DNA of 64,000 nucleotides from Conchocele bisecta. Taxonomy: Eukaryota; Mollusca; Bivalvia; Lucinida; Thyasiridae. Where the stretch lies: positions 86,351,903-86,415,902 of the forward strand of contig CM055275.1 in assembly GCA_029237695.1 (NCBI GenBank), given 5' to 3'. Of this stretch, positions 32,790 through 42,230 are shown piece by piece; positions within the stretch are counted from its first letter, which is position 1; each line of letters starts with the position of its first letter. The position numbers and the translations under genes are program-made. Below the pieces are notes generated by a model, which was given only the letters and a program-made list of their open reading frames with translations, was not told where the DNA came from and ran no database searches.

Positions 32790-33950
32790 GCGAAGAAACA
32801 ATTAAAACATGGTATTAGCAAAGCGAATAATCCAACTATGAAACCATTCGACCCGTTTGATCCGGCAATCAAGATCAAACTGAAAAATGAAACAATTCTG
32901 AACAAACCAGCGCAGCCACCAGTCAAACCAGTCAAGAAAACCGGAAGTTCATCGACATCTAAACCGAGGCAGTATATGATCAACTGGTATAATCCCCCAA
33001 CGGACCTGAAACTAAGGCCCGATTCGTTTTCGTGTGATTTTAAACTGTGTAAATACAACAATTGCTATATGACGTTCGACAAAAAGAATTCATCTAAGGC
33101 GGACGCTGTTCTCTTTGATGGCCGTTTTGTTTTCAAGAAAGTCGGTTTCGAACGACCACGTGGTCAAATCTGGATATTTGCGGCGCATGAATCTCCGGCA
33201 TCCTTCATGGATCCTGGTGGCTGGTGGACCAAAGACCCCTGGCGCACTGCCTTTAATTGGACGATGACGTATGACAAAACGAACACCGACATCCATCTCC
33301 CGTATGGCGGGCTACTTTTGAAGGACAACCCGCCAAAACGAGAGTTCAAAGAAATCGCTATGACGAAAACAAAAGGAGTTCTAATGATTAATTCCCATTG
33401 TCCAACCAGAAGCATCCGCGAGGATTACGTGGATAAACTCAAACAATATTATAACGTCACGGTGCTTGGATCATGCGGAACACCTTGGAACTGCGGAACA
33501 CATTACGTGCATGATGAATGTTTCAACCTCCTGAATACGACGTATAAATTTTTTCTGGCGTTTGAAAACTGTTTCTGCAGACAATACTTTACTGAAAAGG
33601 TTTACGAGAACTACAACTACGACATCATTTTAATTACAAGGGGAGGTGATAAAGGAGACGCTAATCAAACGTTCCCCAGGGGAACAGTAATTAGCACGGA
33701 CGACTTTAAATCTCCTCGCGGATTAGCAACCTACCTAGACAAACTGTCGTGGTCACCGAACGCGTACGCAGCTTTACTAAAAGAGAAGAGTAAGTATTAC
33801 TCCCCCGGATATAAATACTGGTACCAGAGGGCGCTGTGTGACATTTGCGAACGTCTGAATCACCAGGATAAATACCGGAAACACATTCCGGACATTACCA
33901 CGTGGGCGTATCATAATGAACCATGCAAAAAGGCCACGGACATATCGTGA
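32790..33950 (+). CDS. Alpha-1,3-fucosyltransferase (GT10), terminal catalytic exon
   Basis: GT10 enzymes transfer fucose from GDP-fucose to GlcNAc of glycans in the Golgi lumen. The acceptor TTTTCCAG (AG 32788-32789) opens a 386-codon frame in phase 0 ending in TGA at 33948-33950. In exon numbering, a Lys/Pro-rich stem (1-60) precedes IWIFAAHESP (about 127-136, family motif VWxxxxxESP), NWTMTYDKTNTDIHLPYGG (156-174), GVLMINSHCPTRSIREDYV (196-214) and FLAFENCFCRQYFTEKVYEN (255-274), the GDP-fucose-binding FENS.C.DYVTEK block. Five or so N-glycosylation sequons are present. Length and motif order match invertebrate C-type fucosyltransferases. No stop or frameshift interrupts it. The membrane anchor is probably the exon at 11299-11402. 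The exact acceptor glycan cannot be told. Confidence 0.95.
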   Translation, partial: AKKQLKHGISKANNPTMKPFDPFDPAIKIKLKNETILNKPAQPPVKPVKKTGSSSTSKPRQYMINWYNPPTDLKLRPDSFSCDFKLCKYNNCYMTFDKKNSSKADAVLFDGRFVFKKVGFERPRGQIWIFAAHESPASFMDPGGWWTKDPWRTAFNWTMTYDKTNTDIHLPYGGLLLKDNPPKREFKEIAMTKTKGVLMINSHCPTRSIREDYVDKLKQYYNVTVLGSCGTPWNCGTHYVHDECFNLLNTTYKFFLAFENCFCRQYFTEKVYENYNYDIILITRGGDKGDANQTFPRGTVISTDDFKSPRGLATYLDKLSWSPNAYAALLKEKSKYYSPGYKYWYQRALCDICERLNHQDKYRKHIPDITTWAYHNEPCKKATDIS

Positions 33951-34345
33951 AAAACTGTCCATTCACTGGACATGTTGCGAAAAACTGGACAAGTACGGGG
34001 ACATGTTGCTAAAACCTGGACAAGTACGGGACATATTGTGAAACACTGGACAAGTACGGGGACATATTGTGAAAACTGGACAAGTACGAGGACATATTGT
34101 GAAAAACTGGACAAGTACGGGACATATTGTGAAACACTGGACAAGTACGGGGACATATTGTGAAAACTGGACAAGTACGGGGACATATTGTGAAAACTGG
34201 ACAAGTACGGGGACATATTGTCAAAACTGGACAAGTACGGGGACATATTGTGAAAAACTGGACAAGTACGGGGACATATTGCGAAAAACTGGACAAGCAT
34301 CGGACATATGGTTAAAAACTTGACGAGTACGGGACTTATTGCGGG
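33930..34345 (+). repeat. 30-bp minisatellite at the 3' end of the fucosyltransferase
   Basis: About 12-13 copies of a 30-bp unit, GACATATTGTGAAAACTGGA plus CAAGTACGGG. The first, diverged unit (GGACATATCGTGAAAAACTG, from 33939) contains the last codons and the TGA stop of the gene; the rest lies in the 3' UTR or downstream. Confidence 0.95.
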
Positions 34346-34416
34346 GAAAACATTGATACATGTAGGTGTAAGGATCGTTTTGTGGTGGTAGAAAGTCAGG
34401 TATAAGTTTCATATAA

Positions 34417-34500
34417 CTTTACTGTGGCCTAAGGGATAAGGCATATGTCTCACAATTGGGCATCGAAGGTTCGAGCCTCAGCTCGGGTTGATATTGCTGG
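34417..34500 (+). ncRNA. tRNA-derived SINE head
   Basis: TGGCCTAAGGGATAAGGC is a good box A (resembling tRNA-Arg D arms) and GGTTCGAGCCTC a good box B 37 bases later. The anticodon arm (CTCACAATTGGG) is poorly paired and the acceptor stem is lost, so a SINE is more likely than a functional tRNA. Confidence 0.5.
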
Positions 34501-34596
34501 TTGGTGAACCGCCAGCTAGTTAAAACAATGTACCAAGTGTCTACATGTCTGGTATTTGGCACAAATGATAATAACTGTGAAATAATGCTGTTAGTT

Positions 34597-34833
34597 TATA
34601 CGGAGCCCCACAGGGGACGTATAGTTCTTTTTTATTAATTCGTTCCCTCAATTTAACAATTCGTTCCAAATTTAACACGGGAACGAATTGTTAATTCGTG
34701 GGAACGACTTGTTATATCGTGGGAACGAATTGTCAATTCGAGGGAACGAATTGTTACATTGAGGGAACGAATATTTATTTCGTGGGAACGAATTAATAAA
34801 AAAACCTTCATGTCCCCTGCGGGGCTCCGTAGG
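34597..34833. mobile_element. Inverted-repeat element with 21-bp core repeats, complete copy
   Basis: ACGGAGCCCCACAGGGGACG at the left and CGTCCCCTGCGGGGCTCCGT-like sequence at the right enclose GGGAACGAATTGTTAATTCG units in both orientations. The copy at 10086-10358 keeps only the right end. Confidence 0.85.
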
Positions 34834-34859
34834 TTTAAACTATATTTATAGGTAATTTG

Positions 34860-35170
34860 ATTTGTATGTGGGTATATGCACGAGTTCAGCATCGTGCGAT
34901 ATTGCGCAACTTTAGGAGCGCAATATCGTTGCGCGGCGGAACGAGTGACATACATGTATATCCACATACAAATAAAATAATCTTTTTATTATATACATAC
35001 GTCATTCGCAATGTATATGCGCTACAAAACATATAAAAAATATAAATACAATAAACAAATTAGTGGTGATTTAGGAGGAACTCTTTGGCGTTGTGAAGCG
35101 TAGTTCCGGCACTGACCAATATGAACTCACGAGAAGTCAATATGGAACAATATTGACGTCTTGCGGTGCA
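34860..35170 (-). repeat. Inverted partner of 31490-31720
   Basis: Shares, in reverse complement, ATATCCACATACAAAT, CGCGCAACGATATTGC, GGAACGAGTG, CATACGTCATTCGCAAT and GACCAATATGAACTC with 31490-31720. The two copies flank the catalytic exon of the fucosyltransferase, 3.1 kb apart. Confidence 0.75.
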
Positions 35171-35455
35171 TTGTGTTTCAAATTATTTAAAGACACATGC
35201 TTAGAAACGAAACAGAATAGGAAACGATGGTTTAATTATAGATTTGTATCGTATTTCTGAACCTATTTGCATCTATAAATCACCAGTAAAAAATTGGGGA
35301 TTGTTAAACAAATATTTATAATTTCGGGTTAACTGTATTGTAATTTTGAAATTTGCGGCGTATATCAGAAAATGATAGGTCTGAAAATCTGCTTAATGGC
35401 GACGCTTTACAATGTGGTTAACCTAGTTCTAATCCACTCCTTTACTGTTTTGCAG
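35171..35455. other. No recognised gene
   Basis: AT-rich spacer, with a polypyrimidine tract leading into the next candidate exon. Confidence 0.35.
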
Positions 35456-35607
35456 ACTTTATCGAGTCTAGTTCAAAAATCGTACCGGAGTTTGAGCTGG
35501 TCATACCGGACGGATTTCACAAATACTTTTCTACCAAGAAAATAGTTCCAACACAATTACAAGATATTAGAAATGTTTGCATGCATGTATACAGTGCTCC
35601 AAATAAG
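35456..35607 (+). CDS. Unassigned exon candidate
   Basis: A fair acceptor (CTTTACTGTTTTGCAG) opens a frame that reads FIESSSKIVPEFELVIPDGF then HKYFSTKKIVPTQLQD, of plausible protein composition, up to a possible donor AAG|GTGCGT. Without splicing the frame stays open to TGA at 35683-35685, but the last part looks like a short repeat (ATACGCACTGATT / GTGCGTATTGGCG). I do not recognise the family; it could belong to an otherwise unseen gene or be decayed. Confidence 0.25.
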
Positions 35608-36093
35608 GTGCGTATTGGCGTATTTTATGCACTTATTTTAGCAGAATACGCACTGATTATTAAAAGTGGGAGTACAAAATTCTGACATCAATGTGAAAAT
35701 ACGCATTGATTTTCAAATTGAGTAGTGAAAATACTGTAATGAAGTTGAAATTTGCTTAGTTGAGCTGCAAAAAGCAACACTTTTTGCGTTTTGCAGCTCA
35801 AATAAGTGAATTCTTAAAGGTGTTTTATTATTTTATCATTTGTTCCCTATTTAATAAGGATTATAAGATCAATGATACATTTGTAAAAGTAAAATACGCA
35901 TTGAATTTGAAAGCTGTGGTATACCTTTATAGTATATACTATTTAGATACAAATCTTATCTGGAGCTCTGTGTATATACATTTATGTTGCTGATATCATT
36001 ATTTTTCAATAATAAAGGCAATTGATGCGTCGTTAGAATTATAATTTCCTCATTTACTACTTTGCGCTTTTAATGTCACTCCAGTGCCATCTC
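35608..36093. other. Intergenic, no recognised gene
   Basis: AT-rich; a 77-codon frame at 35760-35993 has no support. Confidence 0.35.
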
Positions 36094-37086
36094 TTAGCAA
36101 CAATATGTCAATGGCCGCTGCCTGTCAAATTCATGCGCCTTTAAAACAGCTGCTTCGATGCCATCTTCTGACATGACAACCTGGGAACTCTTGTATTTGG
36201 GTCTGACGAACTGGATATACTTAATATTTTGTTCCAGTTTTCGCTTCAATGCCCGAGGACTGTACCTCGGATCTACAACCGAATGTTTCCTCCGTATGTC
36301 AATGAACGAATGCAACAGTTGATCCAGATCCAGATGGGCCTTTCGCTCGATCGGTAGCGTTTGTACCAAGCTGAAAAACTCAACGTCGGCAGCTATTTCC
36401 GCTTCAGAATCGAGTGTATCATGCGTGGTGTATGTGTCTGCACCTCGTTGGACATACTTAACGTAACAACATAGGTGGTACTTGAGATCAATACCTAAAA
36501 GGTCATGGGTATTTAATGACTGTATTTTAGCTTTCCATACCTCATTGCTTCCTTCCATAACTGTGTTATTTATGGTCTGGCCTACCGATGGTCTGGCATC
36601 AGCGGATTGTACATTGCTAACCTGGTGCAACGGACCAAGCCTGTCTGTGTATGCACCTTCGTTGCAAAAGAAACACAACTGTTTATCTAACTTCTGACCG
36701 GATGACCTTAGTAAATGCACATGTGATTTACTTGTGTCTGACATTTCTGCCTTCTGCTATGTTGATTGCGGTCTCCCTTTTGTTCGTAGCGTGATACACG
36801 GTATGTCTCCCATGTTCAGTCCTGATTCATATGCTTTCTTTGCTCGGTCGATAAGAACACTGTGAGTTGCGGTTTTGTAGCATGAAGTGTGCCACTTTGC
36901 GTTTTCCTGCGCCAACTGACTGTCAGTGATACCCTCAAGACGCTTGCTTATAGGAGGATAATCAGCATCGCCATAATCATGATAATGTGCCCTGTCATGT
37001 ATACTATTGAGGAACCTGGAATATGATTCAACATTTGGTTGCACGAGTCTTTCTTTCATTGCATGCTGACAATTCAGGCAACGCAA
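36094..37086 (-). pseudogene. Zinc-binding, probably transposon-related ORF with one internal stop
   Basis: Two minus-strand frames (37086-36757 and 36744-36094) are in the same register and separated only by TAG at 36757-36759 plus four sense codons. Together they would span 331 codons. The first part has CLNC (near the start) and WHTSCYKT about 60 residues on; the second has CFFCN and later GIDLKYHLCCYVKY. Two successive CxxC...HxxxC sets of this style are common in uncharacterised invertebrate proteins linked with DNA transposons. There is no ATG before residue 10 and a stop lies at 37093-37095, so the 5' end is missing or on another exon. The C terminus is probably incomplete. Family assignment is tentative. 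Confidence 0.65.
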
Positions 37087-37392
37087 AAAGGTTTAGTGAC
37101 CTTGACCTTGATTATTGTTCGATTATATGGTGGCTTTTGATTATACCAGTCTGTAATTATTATGAAGCATATTACCGATGACATTGATATTTTAAATGGA
37201 TTAATTCCTCGGTTTTATAGCATAAATATCAGCATTTTAATCTTGATTTTGATTGACCTTGAAATGACCTTGAAAATGTCTGAAAAAAAATGACACCCGG
37301 ATTTTTTCGGAAACCTGGATCCTAGAAGAATACAAAACCACCAAGAATTAAAATTAACACGAGGTGCCGGATTCTTATCAATTGCCCCCGAA
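37087..37392. other. Spacer between two broken genes
   Basis: AT-rich, with AAGGTCA-type repeats on the minus strand; probably holds the lost part of the downstream TIR domain, but the frame cannot be followed. Confidence 0.35.
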
Positions 37393-39248
37393 CTATACGG
37401 GTGAATCTCGATGCCGTATGCACAGTCGCATGCTGTTTTTCTCTTCTACGAGTTTGATCAAGTGTTGGCGGACAGATGGAACGTCTTCGTTATTATAGAT
37501 GACGTAAGCATCGTAGGGTTGTTCATCAACATTTTCCTCATTATTTGTCAGCGAGTCATTCTTTCCATTGCGTTGACGACGCAGTTTGTACACCCATTAA
37601 CGAATATACCACCGCTGGCGGTACACGATCAAGAAGAAAACTATTGTAAACACCAACAGGAACGAACCAATTGACGTGTAAACACTAATCATCTGGTCAT
37701 GACTTCTATACGAGTTCGGAGTGGGTCGGTAATCTCCGAGGAACTTATGGTGTCATTTGGCGGTTTGGAGCATTTATACCTCTTCGGCCAGCTCATGAGA
37801 TTCATCGCCTTCTTCGCTACCCTTGCGTCGATTCAGTTTCGGAACCAGAGGTTGTCGCACGTACACGCAAACGGATTGTCCGCCAAACTCAGCTGTTGCA
37901 ACGATTTCTGGAGATCTTCCGGGAATTGTTCGGCGGTTAGAGTCTTAATATTGTTGCCTTGGAGACTGAGGTTTCGCAGTTCGGTGACATTTTCGAACGT
38001 GGAGCGATTCCATGTGTACATTTTATTGCCGTCAAAGTTCAGCACCTGGAGTTTAGGTAAACGTTGTAGGAGCCCAGGCGGGAACGCTTTCAGGTAAAGA
38101 GCAACGCCTTCCAAATACCCAAGATTCACAGGCGCAGACAACAGATCGGTAAACGCTGGATAACTAAGCTTCGCACAGCTATTGTGAGATAAATGCAATT
38201 TCAGGACGTTCGGACACACTTTAAATATATTCATCGACGTAGGTTGGTTTTTCATGAATTTCATTCAGTCGTTGTTTAAATTCCACTCCCGAAGAGATGT
38301 ACTGTTCAGCGCTTTCGGCTCTACTATTCGTAACGTTATCAACATTCCAGCGAGGCGTAGAATCTCCAAGCATGTCAGCGACGTGAACACGCTACCCCGT
38401 ATCATTTCTATGATGTTTTCATCCAAGGAGAGTTTTCTCAACCTTTGTAAACACGACCATATACCGTATGGAATTATACTAATCCGGTTGTTGCTAAGAT
38501 TCAGCTTCGTTAGTCTCGGGTATGTGGACATTGTCTGGTTCCGTCTGCACAGTGATGGTGGATACTTTCCCAATTCATTAAAGTCCAGTGACAACTCTTC
38601 CATGCTCCGTAGTCCAATGGTTGAGTAACCTGTAACGTCAGTGATTCTGTTACCACTCAAGCGTAAACTCTGAAGGTATTTCAGATTTTCAAACGCACGT
38701 TCTTTGAACGTTTTCAGCAGGTTGTTCTTAAGTAGTAGTTTCGTGAGGCTTTTGTTGCATAAGCCCTCAAAGAATTATTCATGCATTTCGTCGGAAATCC
38801 TTATCTCATTCAGATCGAGTTTTAGCTTCTTCTTCGTCTATATGCTGTTGAAAGCTATACTCAAAGCGGTCTTGTTTATATTCACATGTTCACTCATATC
38901 CAGATACGACAAATCTAACAACCCGATAAATGCATCAGAGTATACGTCCTCTATTTCGTTATCACTCAAGTGAAGTTGCCTTAGTTTAAGCTTAGTAAGA
39001 TACCGGAACGTGTCTCGGCTAATGTTCACGAGGCGATTGCCGTTGAACTGAAGTATTGTAGTATTGGCGGGCACGTCAGGAATCTCCGACAACTGACCGC
39101 TGCGACAATCCGCCGTTGTTCCACAACAACTACATTTCCCGTCCCCACATGTATACTTCTCCTTAATGCACATCTTGGCATCTACATGCGACGAGAACAT
39201 TCCGACAGCCGATATCGATATCAACACGTACACTGCTTTACCAGCCAT
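37393..39248 (-). pseudogene. Toll-like receptor pseudogene
   Basis: ATG at 39246-39248 starts a typical signal peptide (MAGKAVYVLISISAVGMFSS), then a Cys-rich LRRNT region, about a dozen leucine-rich repeats (for example LRQLHLSDNEIEDVYSDAF, LTKLNLSNNRISIIPYGIW, LQVLNFDGNKMYTW), an LRRCT start (NPFACTCDNLWF), a transmembrane segment (IGSFLLVFTIVFFLIVYRQR, 37670-37605) and the start of a TIR domain (PYDAYVIYNNEDVPSV, RLCIRHRDSPV = boxes 1 and 2). The ectodomain is one frame broken by TAG 38838-38840, TAA 38775-38777, TGA 38265-38267 and TGA 37833-37835. A frameshift before 37692 and TAA at 37597-37599 follow, and TIR ends at TAG 37393. Intact relatives are innate immune receptors at the cell surface; this copy cannot make one. 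Confidence 0.9.
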
Positions 39249-41337
39249 TTATTTTTGTATCCCTCCAACTATTTGTTTTACAACGTCCAGGATCTACAAG
39301 CGGTGCGTAGCAAATTCCACCGACAACAGTCTGTTGTTTGTATCTTGCCAGCTTCTTACAACGTCCAGGATCTACAAGCGGTGAGCGCAGATTCTATTTT
39401 CGTGACAACGATATCGTTATTATACTTACAACATTCAGTCTGTTGTTTGTATCTTTGCCGCTTCTTACAACGTCAGGATTCTACAAGGGTGAGCAGCGAT
39501 TCTGACAAAACGATATCGTTATTATACTTACTACATCAGTCTGTGTTTGTATGCAGTTCTTACAACGTCCAGGTTATCAGTGGTGTTGAGCAGCGATCGA
39601 TATCGTTATTATACTTACAAACATCAGCTGTTGTTTGTGTATCTTGACAGCTTCTTACAACGTCCAGACTCTTATCAGTGGTGAGCAGCAGATTCTGACA
39701 AACGTATAATCGTTATTATACTTACAACATCAGTCTGGTTGTTTTGTAGGCTTGCCAGGCTCTCGTTACAACGTCTTGATCTTGATTTCAGTGGTGGACA
39801 GCGAATCAGCAGATTATGACATTAACGATATCGGTTATTTACTTTCTTACAAATCAGTCTTGTTTGTTAGTTATCTGGCCAGATTCTTACTAGCGTCCAG
39901 ATCCTTTCAAGTGGTTGAGCTGGCAGATTCTTGACAAACCAGATTTCGGTATTAGACAAACGATTATTGTTATTTATACTTACAACACAGTCTGTTTGTT
40001 TGTATCTTGCCAGCTTCTTTACAACGTCCATGATCTATTCAGGGTGAGCAGCAGATTCTGAAAACGAAATCGTTATTAACTACAACATCAGCTCTGTTGT
40101 TTGTTATCATGCCACTTCCCTTACAACGTCCAGGATCTATCATGGTGAGCACGTCAGATTCTGACAAACGATATCGTTTATTAACTTACAAACATCAGCT
40201 GGTTGTTTGTATCTTGCCAGCTTCTACAACAACGTCCAGGAACAATCAGTGTGAGCAGCAGATTCTGACAAACGATATCGTTATTATACTTAACAACATC
40301 AGTCTGTTGTTTGTATCTTGCCAGCTGCTTACACCGTCCAGGATCTATCAGGGGTGGCAGCAGATTCTGACAAAAACCCCCCCCCCCCGGGAAAAAAAAT
40401 ATCGTTTATTTAACTTAACAACATTCAAAAATTCTGGTTTGTTTTGTATCTTGCAGCTTCTTACAACTTCCAGGATCTATCAGTGGTGAGCCAGCAGATT
40501 CCTGACAAACGATATCGTTTATTAAACTTACAAACATCATCTGTTGTTGTCTCTTGCCAGCTTTTACAACGTACAGTCAGATCCTAGGATCAGTGGTGAG
40601 CCAGCAGATCTGACACGATATCTTATTATACTTACAACATCAGTCTGTTGTTTGTATCTTGCCTTGCCTTCTACACGAGATTCTGATATACGATATCGTT
40701 ATTATACATACCACATCAGTCTGTTGTTTGTATCTTGCCAGCTTCTTACAACGTCCAGGATCTATCAGTGGTGAGCAGCAGATTCTGACATACGATATCG
40801 TTATTATACTTACAACATCAGTCTGTTGTTTGTATCTTGCAGCTTCTTACAACGTCCAGGATCTATCAGTGGTGAGCAGCAGATTCTGACATACGATATC
40901 GTTATTATACTTACAACATCAGTCTGTTGTTTGTATCTTGCCAGCTTCTTACAACGTCCAGGATCTATCAGTGGTGAGCAGCAGATTCTGACATACGATA
41001 TCGTTATTATATTTACAACATCAGTCTGTTGTTTGTATCTTGCCAGCTTCTTACAACGTCCAGGATCTATCAGTGGTGAGCAGCAGATTCTGACAAACGA
41101 TATCGTTATTATACTTACAACATCAGTCTGTTGTTTGTATCTTGCCAGCTTCTTACAACGTCCAGGATCTATCAGTGGTGAGCAGCAGATTCTGACAAAC
41201 GATATCGTTATTATGCTTACAACATCAGTCTGTTGTTTTTATCTCGCCAGCTTCTTACAACGTCCAGGATCTACAAGCGGTGCGAAGCAAAAATTCCAAC
41301 AACGGATATCACAAGTGTTACGTCAATGTGTCACCCC
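39249..41337. repeat. 102-bp satellite, about 20 copies
   Basis: The motif ACAACGTCCAGGATCTATCA recurs every 102 bp (acgtcc at 40852, 40954, 41056, 41158, 41260). Right-hand copies are nearly identical; 39300-40700 is full of small indels, including an implausible C12/A8 run at 40373-40400. The first unit begins right at the start codon of the Toll-like relic. Because 102 is divisible by three, long frames (up to 190 codons) appear; they are not genes. Diverged units continue beyond 41600 to about 44720 between inserted elements. Confidence 0.95.
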
Positions 41338-41593
41338 TCCTGGGAGCCGTTTCAATAAACTTCGTAAGATTAAAATGTTCGTAAGTGCACAGTTATAACA
41401 GTCTGTAAATTTCACATTAGCAATGTTTTCTTGTAAACAATTATTTGATTTACATTTATTGAACATAGGCTGCATAGTATTATGTATCCTATGCTCAATA
41501 AATGTAAGCCCATCAATTGAAATTTCAAGACGATCCTAAATTTGCACTTACGAACAGCTTAGTCGTACGAAGTTTAGTGAAACGGGTCCCTGC
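41338..41593. mobile_element. F2 hairpin MITE in the satellite
   Basis: CCTGGGAGCCGTTTCAATAA at the left and TTTAGTGAAACGGGTCCCTG at the right; internal TTTATTGAACATAGGCTGCA and TATGCTCAATAAATGTAAG palindrome. Satellite-like sequence (TTCCTACAATG..TTAG) resumes after it. Confidence 0.85.
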
Positions 41594-41710
41594 TTCCTAC
41601 AATGTTTAGTTGTCTGCTAGCGGTGTTCAGTATATTCCAACAAACAATATCGCTATTAACACGCGCAACACTTTATCACCAGTTTTTTGTATAGCCCTCC
41701 TGCTTCTTAA
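41594..41710. repeat. Diverged 102-bp satellite unit
   Basis: CTTCCTACAATGTTTAGTTG..GCGGTGTTCAGTATATTCCAACAA-type sequence followed by AATATCGCTATTAACACG and TGTATAGCCCTCCTGCTTCTTAA lines up with the satellite consensus at perhaps 70%. Confidence 0.65.
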
Positions 41711-42206
41711 AAGTACATGCCCACTCAGTAGACACAAACTGTTCTTCATATCAGAGACATCATCTGAGACTTTTTCTGGCAAAATGAACATTAATTCACA
41801 ATTACCCACATATTGATTGGCATTATTATACATTTTATATCAGACGTAACTGTCCACACTGATATCAGGGGCGATAACCGTGTTTCCTTAAAATGTTAAT
41901 TGACATTACTATTTATTCTCAGTATTTATGTTTTGATGTGCGATGATCATACTTTATAATGTGTCGAAAATATTTTCAGGTGACGCGTTTAATTAGTATA
42001 AATAATTAAAAAATATCATGCGTCATTTGCATATGAAAATAGCCTTATACAACCGCGAGTAACTATCAGTAAAATAAATATTACTACATGATTATATCTG
42101 TATAATGGCACTCGTAAGTTTTAGAACTGGTGGAATAGTGACACGGTGATACACTTATTTAATTCCTATAAAGAGCATGTTATGCCTGCTGAGTGAGCAT
42201 GTACCT
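41711..42206. mobile_element. Kolobok-like TTAA element, copy 2
   Basis: AAGTACATGCCCACTCAGTA to TGAGTGAGCATGTACCT, flanked by TTAA at 41707-41710 and 42207-42210. Interior matches 3052-3504 (ATTGATTGGCATTATTATAC, ATATCAGGGGCGATAA). Excision joins CTGCTTCTTAA to AGCGTCCAGCAG, a normal satellite reading. Confidence 0.88.
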
Positions 42207-42230
42207 TTAAAGCGTCCAGCAGCTACCAGT

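Noticed and set aside
33911..34323. ORFs of 84-129 codons on both strands after the fucosyltransferase
   Set aside because: Translations of the 30-bp minisatellite.
34417..34500. Functional tRNA-Arg gene
   Set aside because: Boxes A and B are good but the anticodon and acceptor stems do not pair; a SINE head is more likely.
40826..41398. 190-codon ORF over the 102-bp satellite
   Set aside because: Unit length is divisible by three, so a frame without stops stays open; left-hand units do not keep it.
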